64,000 bases of DNA from contig NZ_JBHYRS010000002.1 of NCBI RefSeq assembly GCF_047974105.1, positions 62,001-126,000 of the forward strand, in the 5' to 3' direction. A model generated the notes under the pieces. The model was not told the origin of the DNA. It ran no database searches and worked only from the letters and a program-made list of their open reading frames with translations. Within the stretch, counting starts at the first letter, position 1, and every line of letters begins with the position of its first letter. The stretch comes from Mitsuokella sp047974105. Its GTDB lineage: Bacteria > Bacillota > Negativicutes > Selenomonadales > Selenomonadaceae. The position numbers and the translations under genes are program-made. Positions 1 through 10,100 of this stretch are shown here, piece after piece.

Positions 1-26
1 TGTCCTGCGGGGCAGCTCTTTTTTTT
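1..26 (+). terminator. 3' part of a terminator of an upstream gene
   Basis: The window opens inside a GC-rich hairpin (CTGC at 5-8 pairing with GCAG at 12-15) followed by an eight-T run. The left arm may extend beyond the window edge, so the stem cannot be judged fully. It probably ends transcription of a gene lying to the left. Confidence 0.4.
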
Positions 27-38
27 ATCTTCATTTTG

Positions 39-47
39 TGGTAAAAT
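39..47 (+). promoter_or_regulatory. Possible extended -10 promoter of the aminotransferase gene
   Basis: TG-N-TAAAAT (TG at 39-40, hexamer 42-47) is an extended -10 element about 75 nt before the aminotransferase start. No good -35 hexamer is visible. The position, just after a terminator, supports it. Confidence 0.35.
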
Positions 48-125
48 GTTAACTATGTTCAAGTCGGGAAGAACTATGTTTTTCCTATTTTACGATAACA
101 ATAACAGGGAAAAGGTGAATATCCT

Positions 126-1313
126 ATGGTTTCTGAAAAAATGTATGAACTCGGCACAAAAAAGTCGACAATCCGCACGATTTTTGAATTCGGCCGCAAG
201 CGCGCAGCCGAAGTAGGCGAGGAAAATATCTTTGACTTCAGTCTCGGCAATCCGAACGTGCCGACGCCGGAGTTTGTCAAGGACGCGGCCATCGACATCC
301 TGCAGACGATGCCGCCCGAGGCCGTTCATGGCTATACGATTGCACCGGGCAATCCGCAGGTCCGCGAGACGCTCGCGCAGAGCATCAACGAACGCTTTGG
401 CACGCATTTTGCCGGCAAGAACCTCTTTATGACGGCCGGTGCGGCTGCTGCCATCACAATCTGCTTCAAGGCCCTCTGTGAGGAAGGCGATGAATTTGTC
501 ACGTTCGCGCCGTTCTTCCCTGAATACCGCTGCTTTGTTGAGTCCGTCGGCGGCAAGCTCGTTGTCGTGCCGGCCCGCGTCGAGGATTTCCAGATTCAGT
601 TCGACAAATTCGAGGCGCTTTTGACGCCGCACACGAAGGCCGTCATCGTCAACTCACCGAACAATCCGAGCGGTGCTGTTTACTCCGAAGAGACGATTAA
701 GGAGCTCGCTTCCATCCTTACGCGCAAGGAAAAGGAATACGGCCATCCGATTTACATCATCTCCGATGAACCGTACCGCGAGATTGCCTATAAGGGCAAC
801 ACGGTGCCGTACATTCCCCTTTATTACCGCGATACGCTCGTCTGCTACTCGTACAGCAAATCATTCTCGCTGCCGGGCGAACGCATTGGCTACATCGTCG
901 TGCCGGATGAGCTTGAGGGCTCTGACGTCGTCTACGGTGCCATTGCCGGTGCTGCGCGCGTGCTCACACACGTCAACGCTCCGTCCCTCTGGCAGCTCGT
1001 CGTGGCCCGCTGTGCAGGCAAGCCGTCGGACATTTCGACGTACGAGAAAAATGGCAAAATGCTCTACGACGGCCTGATTGAGGCCGGCTTCACCTGTGTC
1101 AAGCCGCAGGGCGCGTTCTATCTTTTCCCGAAGGCACTTGAAGACGACGACTATGCGTTCTGTGAGCGCGCAAAGAAATACGACCTGCTGCTCGTACCGG
1201 GCACGGACTTTGGCTGCCCCGGTTATTTCCGCGCTGCCTACTGCATCAAGACGGATACAATCCGGCGTTCGCTGCCGCTGTTCAAGAAGCTGGCTGAGGA
1301 ATACCGCCAGTAA
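126..1313 (+). CDS. PLP-dependent class I/II aminotransferase
   Basis: A 395-residue fold-type I aminotransferase of the aspartate/tyrosine aminotransferase family, expected to be cytosolic and to move an amino group between an amino acid and a 2-oxoacid via pyridoxal phosphate. Seen directly: the PLP-contact motif NSPNNPSG near residue 176 and the Schiff-base lysine K245 in SYSKSF, followed by the phosphate-binding segment PGERIG. Length is normal for the family. The start is the ATG preceded by AAAAGGTG. The gene stands alone, with a perfect hairpin terminator at 1361-1404. The substrate cannot be read from sequence; aspartate, alanine or aromatic amino acids are all possible. Confidence is high for the family and low for specificity. 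Confidence 0.9.
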   Translation: MVSEKMYELGTKKSTIRTIFEFGRKRAAEVGEENIFDFSLGNPNVPTPEFVKDAAIDILQTMPPEAVHGYTIAPGNPQVRETLAQSINERFGTHFAGKNLFMTAGAAAAITICFKALCEEGDEFVTFAPFFPEYRCFVESVGGKLVVVPARVEDFQIQFDKFEALLTPHTKAVIVNSPNNPSGAVYSEETIKELASILTRKEKEYGHPIYIISDEPYREIAYKGNTVPYIPLYYRDTLVCYSYSKSFSLPGERIGYIVVPDELEGSDVVYGAIAGAARVLTHVNAPSLWQLVVARCAGKPSDISTYEKNGKMLYDGLIEAGFTCVKPQGAFYLFPKALEDDDYAFCERAKKYDLLLVPGTDFGCPGYFRAAYCIKTDTIRRSLPLFKKLAEEYRQ

Positions 1314-1360
1314 GATGTCTCCTGCTTAGCTTCGGAGAAATCACTGCATATATTTTAAGG

Positions 1361-1404
1361 GAAAATGATTTTCTGACAGCAACAGGGAATCATTTTCTTT
1401 TTTT
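1361..1404 (+). terminator. Rho-independent terminator after the aminotransferase gene
   Basis: Perfect 10-bp stem (GAAAATGATT at 1361-1370 with AATCATTTTC at 1388-1397), 17-nt loop, then seven T. Confidence 0.8.
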
Positions 1405-1590
1405 AAGAAAAATTAAGGAAAATATAAGGTGTTTTGTGTTAGAATATAAGACATGTTTGGGGAATATATAATACATATGTGTGACATATGCATGCGAAGG
1501 TGATAAGAGTATGGGTTTTGTTATTTTTCAGGTTGATGGCGCTTGCTGCAAAGCTGCCGGAGAGCTGCAAGGCAGAGGGGAGGCCCGCAG

Positions 1591-2121
1591 ATGGAGATAG
1601 AACGCCAGTTTTTGATTGCGGTCATTCCCGTGCTGCCGCAGGAGTACGATTCCATCCTGCAGGGCTATGTATCCCTGCTGCCGGAAATCCGCATCCGGCA
1701 GGTCCGCAAACCGGACAACCAGGAATTTTTTTATTTGACGGTCAAACGCGGCAAGGGCCTCATGCGCGAGGAATGGGAGACCAAGATCTCTTCGCGCGAG
1801 TTTTCGCACCTTGTCGAGCGTCTCGAGCCCGACACGCTGTTCATTGAGAAACGGCGGTACTATCTGCCGCTTGATGATGGGCACGTCGCAGAGTTCCACC
1901 GCCATGAAGCCGCGCTCAAAGGGTTCAATTACGTTGAAGTGGAGTTTTCTTCCGAAGAAGAAGCAAACGCCTTTGAGCCGCCTGCATGGTTCGGACGCGA
2001 GGTCACGGAGGACCCGCGCTTTACCTACGGCCGTCTGGCCGCCGAAAACGGCATGGAATTAGCGAAAAAAATCATGGCTCAGCCGTATAACGACATTATG
2101 CCGGCAGAGGACGAAGAGTAA
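1591..2121 (+). CDS. CYTH-domain triphosphate tunnel protein
   Basis: A 176-residue protein of the CYTH (CyaB/thiamine triphosphatase) superfamily, whose members bind or hydrolyse triphosphate compounds inside an eight-stranded tunnel using acidic and basic residues on alternate strands. Seen: the N-terminal strand MEIERQF (the ExExK signature with Q at the lysine position), a basic RIRQVR strand, YLTVKRG, an acidic EEWETKI strand, EKRRYYL and the acidic strand VEVEF. The ATG at 1591 is chosen over an upstream in-frame start at 1543 because it has AGGGGAGG seven bases upstream and begins exactly at the domain signature. The gene is monocistronic, with a terminator at 2159-2209. Whether it is a phosphatase, a cyclase-like enzyme or only a binder is open. 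Confidence 0.8.
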   Translation: MEIERQFLIAVIPVLPQEYDSILQGYVSLLPEIRIRQVRKPDNQEFFYLTVKRGKGLMREEWETKISSREFSHLVERLEPDTLFIEKRRYYLPLDDGHVAEFHRHEAALKGFNYVEVEFSSEEEANAFEPPAWFGREVTEDPRFTYGRLAAENGMELAKKIMAQPYNDIMPAEDEE

Positions 2122-2158
2122 ACGAATAGGGCTGCTGTCACAGCAGCATAAAGAAGAA

Positions 2159-2209
2159 AACCAGTTCTGAGATTTAAATCCTTGAAGTCTCAGGACTGGT
2201 TTTTTTTAT
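2159..2209 (+). terminator. Rho-independent terminator after the CYTH gene
   Basis: About a 14-bp stem with one G-T pair (2159-2173 with 2188-2202) runs into a T-rich tract. A smaller GCTGCTG/CAGCAGC hairpin lies just before it at 2131-2147. Confidence 0.8.
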
Positions 2210-2330
2210 TTTTTTACATTTGTAAAGGGATTTTAATGACAAATTTTATACATTTAAGGACGCATTTTACATGTTCGGTCTTGTTCTATTACGTTTTTCG
2301 GCAGGCCTTCATTTTTCTGCGATTGTAATA

Positions 2331-2339
2331 TGTTATAAT
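2331..2339 (+). promoter_or_regulatory. Extended -10 promoter of the two-partner secretion operon
   Basis: TGTTATAAT, a TG-N-TATAAT extended -10, lies about 90 nt before the TpsB start and just after the preceding terminator. No convincing -35 hexamer is seen. The same nine bases occur before the SGNH hydrolase gene (42278-42286). The 2210-2427 stretch holds nothing else recognisable. Confidence 0.5.
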
Positions 2340-2427
2340 TAATTATAGCAGAAGAAGAATACGATTAAACTTGATGAAGAAATAAGAGCAAAAACGATAT
2401 ACGCAATACGGAGAAAGGGGCCCCGTT

Positions 2428-4146
2428 ATGAGAGTCATGAAAGTTATGAGAGGATCTAAACGTTTGATTCGGCAAAAACACGGCCTTTGTCTGGCCGTTT
2501 CCCTGACGCTTTGTTCCCTGCCATGGATGACGGCCATGGCTTTTGCGGCACCTGCCGAGGGGAGCAGTGCACCGCCCTCGGTGCGTCCGGCGGGCTACAA
2601 TGATTCCGGTGCGCAGCTCAGCCGCACGCGTTCGTACCTTGCTTATCAGCAGGCGAAGGAAAGACTGGCCAAGGAGCATGAAGGGGCCGTCCTTTCGGGA
2701 CAGAACGATGCGGAGACGCAGCCGGGGGAGGACACCACCTTTACGCTCAAAAAAATTGAGATGACATCATCGGCCATCCTGACAGATGAAGAGCTTCAGT
2801 CCATTGAGCATCCGTATATTAATCAAAATATTTCCATAAAAGACCTCTATGCCATCCTCAGTGAAATCAATGCCCTCTATCAGAAAAAAGGATACATCAC
2901 CTGCCGGGCCTTTCTCGGCGAACAGACCATCCATGACGGCGTCGTGCACATTGAGCTTTTGGAAGGGAAAACAGGAGAAGTCCGGCTCGAGGGAAATGAC
3001 ACGACGCGTCCCGATTATATCCGGAAGAGAATTTCCCTGCCGGAAGGCGGGATTGCCAATGTCCGTGAACTCAATAAGGAAATCCTGCGCTTCAACGCCA
3101 CAAATGACGCCCAGCTGCACATCGCCCTGAAAGCCGGCACTAAGACCGGCACGACGGATTATATCATCACGGCGCGCGAGCCGCAGCAGCAGGTATTTGG
3201 CGTGGTCGCAGACAATGCGGGCTCGAAGTCGAGCGGCCTTTACCGCGGCGGTGTATTCTGGCAGGACCGCAGCCTGACTGGGAACCGCGATACCCTGTTC
3301 CTGAGTTCGATGTTCTCCCAGGGCACGAAATCGTTTGCCGCCGGCTATACGGCACCGATGAACCATCAGGGCAGCAAGATTGGCCTGAACTACAGCACGA
3401 ACAGCGTGCATATCACGGATGGCCTTTTGGAGCCGCTTGAAGTCCGCGGCCATTCGTATGCCTATGACTTTTTCATGACGCATCCAGTCGTCACGAGTGA
3501 GACCGTGCGTTCGGAAATCGGGCTCGACTACGGCTATCAGCATTCGCGTACGGATTTTCTCGGCAATCCCTGGGTCGACGACACGGTGCAGACGCTGCAG
3601 GTCTTCTACGACCAGCTCGACTACGGCCGCTCAACCATCTGGTACCAGAAGCACGGCTATGCCATCGGCAAGTACCAGGATATCAATGGCGGGAACCGCG
3701 ACTTCGGCAAATACAATTTCAACGGGCTTTTCCGCAAGCATTTTGACCACGGCCAGTCATGGAATATCCGTTTGGAAGGACAGCTCTCGAGCACGCAGTA
3801 CCTGCCATCGGCCGATATGTTCTACATCGGCGGCCTCTACAGCGTCCGCGGCTATACGGAAAGCCTGCTCGGCGGGGATGGCGGCTTCTCGGGAAGCCTC
3901 GAATACGGCGTGCCCATCTCGAAGGACAAGCGCTATGAAACATTCTTCTTCCTCGATGGCGGCCGCGTCTGGGGCTCGAGTGCCTTCGGCGACCGCAGCC
4001 TTGTCGGTGCAGGCTTTGGCCTGCGCGGCAGTTTGAATGAACACGCTTATCTCAACGTCAGTCTGGGGTTCCCTCTGATTCGCACCATCAACGAGGAAGA
4101 GCAGAGCAGGGCCCGCGTCCATTTTTCGTTTAACAGTCAATTTTGA
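2428..4146 (+). CDS. TpsB outer-membrane transporter (ShlB/FhaC/HecB family)
   Basis: A 572-residue two-partner secretion transporter expected to form a 16-stranded outer-membrane barrel that exports and folds the TpsA adhesin encoded next. Seen: a signal peptide with a basic start and hydrophobic core ending near AMAFA-AP; a POTRA domain at about residues 105-190 (FTLKKIEM to VRLEGN, with the YQKKGYITCRAFL helix-strand); then a ShlB-type barrel with repeated amphipathic strands. The last residue is phenylalanine (FNSQF), the usual outer-membrane barrel C-terminus. The start ATG follows GGAGAAAGGGG. The stop at 4144-4146 directly precedes the ribosome-binding site of the adhesin gene, so the two are one operon. 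A Pfam/HMM search would be expected to hit POTRA_2 and ShlB. Confidence 0.92.
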   Translation: MRVMKVMRGSKRLIRQKHGLCLAVSLTLCSLPWMTAMAFAAPAEGSSAPPSVRPAGYNDSGAQLSRTRSYLAYQQAKERLAKEHEGAVLSGQNDAETQPGEDTTFTLKKIEMTSSAILTDEELQSIEHPYINQNISIKDLYAILSEINALYQKKGYITCRAFLGEQTIHDGVVHIELLEGKTGEVRLEGNDTTRPDYIRKRISLPEGGIANVRELNKEILRFNATNDAQLHIALKAGTKTGTTDYIITAREPQQQVFGVVADNAGSKSSGLYRGGVFWQDRSLTGNRDTLFLSSMFSQGTKSFAAGYTAPMNHQGSKIGLNYSTNSVHITDGLLEPLEVRGHSYAYDFFMTHPVVTSETVRSEIGLDYGYQHSRTDFLGNPWVDDTVQTLQVFYDQLDYGRSTIWYQKHGYAIGKYQDINGGNRDFGKYNFNGLFRKHFDHGQSWNIRLEGQLSSTQYLPSADMFYIGGLYSVRGYTESLLGGDGGFSGSLEYGVPISKDKRYETFFFLDGGRVWGSSAFGDRSLVGAGFGLRGSLNEHAYLNVSLGFPLIRTINEEEQSRARVHFSFNSQF

Positions 4147-4160
4147 CGGAGGATGCCATT

Positions 4161-7100
4161 ATGAGCTACAATCGACAGTTCCAGCGCCGGAATGACCGCA
4201 ATGAAATGAAAATGAAAATAAAAACGAGCGCGAAACGAAATGATACTCCCCTGACCCGCAAAGTCGTCGCAGCCGTTACGGCCCTCGGCTTTTTTGCCAC
4301 GCCGTTTTCGGCGCCTGTGGCCCTGGCCGGCAAAATCACGGATTCGAGCGGGCATGATTATACGCCCAACAACAATGTATATGACATCTACGCCCAGAAA
4401 TACAACAGCGATGGCAAGAACATCGCAGTGAACCAGTTCCAGAAATTCCAGCTCGATGCCAATAAGATTGCCAATATGTACTTCCGCACGGCAAAGGATG
4501 CAACAGAAGCAGCGAACCTGCTGAACTTCGTCGATACGCGCATCGACATCAACGGCACCTTGAACGCCATCCGCAACAAGCAGATTGGCGGCAATCTTTT
4601 CTTCCTGAGCCCCGAGGGCATGGTCGTGGGCAAGGGCGGCGTCATCAATACGGGCTCGCTCTATGTGATGGCTCCTTCCCTGACTCAGGATTATATGGAT
4701 GCGGACCAGAGATCGTATAACATCTTAAAAGGAAATTTTGCAACAGGTGCTTACGGGAATACGGAACTTGAGGCCATCAAGAACGGGTCTGCCAATATCC
4801 GCATCAATCCCAGCGGCACCATCAGCGTGCTCGGCAAGATCAATGCCACAGATGAGGTGAAACTCTATGCCGGCAAGGTAGCTGTGGGCAAAAATCTGAC
4901 TAAAGATACCATTGACGATACGGCTGCCGGCGGCATCGAAAAAGGAGCTGCCATCAATACGGGCATTACGGACTTCTCGCAGGTGGTGAAACTGACTGCG
5001 GAACAGCAGAAAGCGGCCGGACTGGATAAGCTTACGGCCACCCGGAACGGCAGCGGGGACGTGGTCCTCTCTGCCCGCTCCGACGCGGCCAACAGCCTGG
5101 ACCAGGCATTTAATGACCTGGTGAATACTACCGGACTTTTGAAGAGCACGGACATCAACATCCCCAAGACCATTACGGCCAGCGTGGAAAACTATGGCAC
5201 TGTGACGGCAAAAGGCGACGCCGCCCTGACCGCCAAAGCCACCAACGGCTATTTCAAGGAAGGGGACGAAACGTATTCCAGCAATGCCAGCGGCTTCGCC
5301 CAGACCGTGGCCAAAGTGGATGTACAGGGAAATGTGACGGCAGACGGCGCCGCAACGATGACGGCCACTGCCGACAATACCTATGTGGACAGCGGCAATT
5401 CCGTAACGGATCAGGCAGGCTCTTTCCTCAGTTATGCCACGCCAGTGGGTGCCAATGTGATGCTGCTCAAAAATGAAGCGAGCGTCACGGTAGGAAAAGA
5501 TGCTGAAGTGACAGGCGCTTCTGTTAAGGCTGAGGCAGATGCCAATCTCGACGGTACAGCCGGCGTTGTGGCTTCCGGCAAGAAATACATCAAAAAAGTA
5601 CCAAGTGCCATTCCTTCCACAGGGGTGAGCTATGCCCAGGTGGATAACAAGGCCACCGTCCAGATTGACGGCAAGGTGAAGGCCACGGGGAAAAATACCA
5701 CAGACAGTGATAACAAAAAGCAAGAAGCCCTGCAGGTACAGGCCAAGGCCACTTCGTCCGTGACCAACAGTGCCAATGCGATTGTGAGCGCGGGTATGCT
5801 CGGAGCCGGTTCTTCCAGCGTTGTGGCCGCCGTGGCGGTGACGAACAGCGACAACAATGCCCAGATTAAAGTAAACGGCACGGCCGAAGCTGCAGAGGGC
5901 AGCGTGAAGATGGATGCCGCTGCTGAGCAGAGCCTCAATACATCGGCCGCAGCCCAGGCCCCGGATTCCACCGTAGGCGCGGCGGCCGTGGATGTCATGG
6001 TCCATGATGGCGATGCTTCCGTCAACGTGCAGGGCACGGTCAAGGGAAAAGAGGATGTGACCTTGGCGGCCACGAACCATACGGCGGAAAATACCCACAG
6101 CGCCAACAACAACCTGGGACAGGGCAAATTCAAGGCCCAGCTCATGAAGGGCGTCATGAAGGCCGCCGACGTACAGGGCATCGTGGGCAAGGTCAAGGAA
6201 AATCCTCTGGTGAAGGACGCGTTGAGCAAGGCTTCCAAGAGTACGGACACGGCTGCGTCAAGCGGCTCCACAAGCTCCAAATCCCTGACGGATGCCCTTG
6301 GCAATACCCTGTCTGTCGGTGCGGCCATCACCGTGGCCGACGAAACGACCACGGCCAAGGTAAGTTTCGGCAAAAATTCTGTGACAGAAGCCACGAATGG
6401 CTCCCTCTCGGCAACGGCCAGCAATACGGTCTATGACACCTTACTGACCGCGAATGGCGTCACCAACAGTTTTAAGAATAAAGACAGCGATTCCGATACG
6501 GTGACCATCGCTGTGGGAACCGTGTTTGGCGGCATGAAGAATTCGGCCAGCGTCACGGTAGAAGACGGGACTAAAGACAAAAAGGCCCAGCTGAAGGCCG
6601 GCAAAGACCTCTCCCTTACGACCACTTCCCGCATGGACTACAACCGGGTGACGGAGATTAAGAAGGGGCTCGATGAAAGCATCGCGGCCGTCAAATCGGC
6701 AGCTGCAGATATGAAGAACTGGGAAGAGATGGGCCAGCTTCCTGAACTCAAAGAACTCTATGATGAGCTGGTGACCTTGGAAGAGACCTTCGAGGGGATC
6801 AGCAAGACTTTCTATACGAACTATCTGAAGCATGCTCCGGACGGAACGAACCTCACAGCGGATGGGACAATCAACGAAGTGACGAACCTGGCGGCCACCA
6901 GCTGGAATCTGTACAACCAGTTTATGGAACTGCAGAACAAGGCTATGACTCTCTACCAGGATATCCAGGCCCAGGATCCGCTGCGCGCGGTCAAGGAAGA
7001 AGTACAGACGAAAATCACGAACCTGCTGACCAGCCCGATGGATGTGGTCAGTGCGTCCATGGAATATCTGAGCCCCAACAACTATGCCAATATCGCAGCC

Positions 7101-10100
7101 ACGGCCTCGGCCAAGGGCGGCGAAGATACGGCAGCAGCCACGGCGGCTTCTGTCACCGTTTCGGATTTCAACTTCGACAGTCAGGTACAGGTGGGTAAAA
7201 ATGCCCTTTTGACGGCCGGCGATACCCTGAACCTCAAAGCCGACGAAGCCATCAAAGACGTGACCATGACGGGCAAGAGCAAATTCTGGAAGAACGATGC
7301 GGCCACGGGCAAGTCGGACGGCGTGGGCCTTGGCGGCAGTTTCAACTATCAGGATTTTGACAACAACACGCTTGTCCAGGTGGGCAAAGGCGCGAGCCTG
7401 ACCGCCGGAGATATGGCCCTTAACAGCTCCTCCGACGTGTTCCATACGGGCGTCATGCTGTCTGCGGGCAAGGCGGACGGCTCTGCCATCAATGGCATGA
7501 TGGCCCTGACAAACAGCGACAGCTCGAATCAGGTGCTGGTAGATAAGGACGCCCTTTTGAAGGCCGTAAAAGATGAGGCCAAGAATCACAAAGGCAGCAT
7601 TGCCATCACCGGCTACAACAATACAAATGTAAATAATGCCATCCTGTCTTTGGCGGCTGGCAGCGGTGCGGCTGCAGCCGGCATGGCCGCGGCCGTGAAC
7701 AACATTGATGTGACCAACCGGGCCGCCGTGGAAAATCTTTCCCCGGGCGATGATGACGACGACAAGGGCCAGATTGAAGCCGCTTCCCTCGATGTCAATG
7801 CGGAAACCACGGGCCTTTTAAACGCCGTCAGTGTGGCCGGCGGCGTGACCTCTGCAGGCACGGAGCCGGAAAAAGGCAAGACGGAAACGGGCGGCATGAG
7901 CAGCGTGGGCAACCTGTTCGGCAAGGTGACGAACCCTGTGGGGACCGTCACCTCGGCTGTGGGAACCGTCTCCAATAAGGTAAAAGACGCCATCACCTGG
8001 GTGAACACCGGCGGCAAGAGCCAGGGCGGCACAAAGACCCCTGTGCCCACGAAGTCAGACACGGCGCCTTCCTTCAGCCTGGCCGGAGCCGGCAGTCTTT
8101 CCCTGAATCTCGTGGACGATACCACGCAGGCCGTGGTGGACGGAGCCACGGTAAAACTGAATAACGACGGAACTATGAACGTGGGTGCCCGTGATACGGC
8201 CTATGTAGGAGCCTACAGCGGCGGTGCGGCCATTTCCCTGCGCAAGGGCAAGAGCAATAAAGAGAGCACCAACGTGGCGTTCAGCGGCGCCGTGGGCATG
8301 AATTCTATCGACAACACCATTGAGGCCGCCGTAAAGAACAGCACCATTACGGGCGTGAAAAATCTTGACATCGAAGCCCTGAGCGGCGGCACGTCTGTGG
8401 CAGCCGGCACGGCCTTGGCCCTCACGAAGAGCAGCCAGCCCGGCAACAACTTTGCCGGCGGGGCTTCGGCTTCGGTGAATCTGATTGACAAGAATGTCAA
8501 GGCTTTGTCGGAAAACAACACGGTGACCGGCAAAGCGGCCACGGAAAAAGCAAAAGTCGATGTGACAGCCTACGAAAGCGACCTGCAGGTCACGGGCGGC
8601 GTCAATGCCGACGTGGCCATCGGCGGCGGTAATGCAGCTGGCGGCAGCCTGACCATAGCGAACATCAAGAACAATCTCGAAGCCGGCATTCACGGCGGTA
8701 CGTATACCAATATCGGGGATACCAAGGTACAGGGCCTGCTGGCTACCAAACAGATTTCGGCGGCCATCTCTGCCGGCGTAGCCGTGGGCGGCGGAGACAA
8801 GAGTACGGACAACGCCTTTTCTGGTGCCATGCTCTACAACGGACTGCACAATACGGTCAATGCGAATATTTCGAATACTGCCAATATCACAGCGGATTCC
8901 ATCGCCGTAAAGGCGCACGATACCACGAGCGGTTCGGACGAGGCCAAAGCGTATCAGGATAAGCTCGGAAATTACAAAGATAAAGAAACCATGCTCCAGA
9001 ATGCGGGCATCGATACAGACGGTTCTTCCTATTATAAGACCTCCGACAGCAGCAATGGCCTAGATACGGCCGGAGAAACAGTGGATTTTGACGGCAACAA
9101 GGGCAGCCTGAGTGTGGGCGCCGCCTTTGTGGCGGCCGGCTCCAAGGACAATGCGGCCGGCGCGGCCGTGAACGTGGCCAACCTCGACAATACTTTTATG
9201 GCCAAAATCGATGGTTCGACCCTGACGGCGGATACCATTGCCGCTCAGGCCGAGGCAGACAGCCTCGCCGTAAATGTGACGGCCGGTGTGGCTGCCGGTT
9301 CCAAGGACTTCGGCGGCATGGGCAGCGTGACCTGGCAGGATCAGAATAATGCGATTCAGGCCCAGGTGACGGATTCTGCCCTGACCACGGACAAGCTGAA
9401 CGTGAATGCTTCCAGCAATGCCCAGGCTGTGAACGTCGCCGGCTCCGTGGCCTATGGCAAGACAGCAGGCATCGGCGCAGCCCTGGCCTATAACGGCCTG
9501 GACAATCACATCGGTGCCTACCTGGCCGGCGGCAGCGTAACGGCGAAAACGCCCGCCACGGGTGTCAGCGTGGACATCGAAGGCAAGAACACGGGCAAAA
9601 TCTACGGCCTCGGGGCAGCTGTGGCCGCCAGCCAGAAGGCTGCGGTAAATGGCACCGTCGTCGTGAACCACGGCGGCAGTGACACGGAAGCCGCTATTGG
9701 TGAAGTGCGCGCCGAAGACGGGACGAATACGACAAAAGCGACTGCGGTCTCTAGTGCCAAAGCCGTGACGGTGAAAGCCGAAAGCGACGATGTGCGGGTA
9801 GCAGCTGCCGGTAACGTCAGTGCCAGCGGCAAAGTGGCCCTTGGCGGCGCCGTGGCCTATAACGATGTGGGCGGCGCGTCCACGAGTACGGCAAAAGCCA
9901 GCCAGAAGACCCGTGCCGCACTGAATAAGACCACTCTGACTCATGTGACCGGCGGTACCACGTCCGTCGAGGCCGTCGATGGCTCGAAACTGACCACGGC
10001 AGCCTTTGGCGTCGGCGGTGCCGGCAAGGTGGCCGTCCAGGGCGCAGCGGCTACGGCTCTTGTAAACAAGGCCGTGACGGCCGAAGTGCAGGATTTCACG

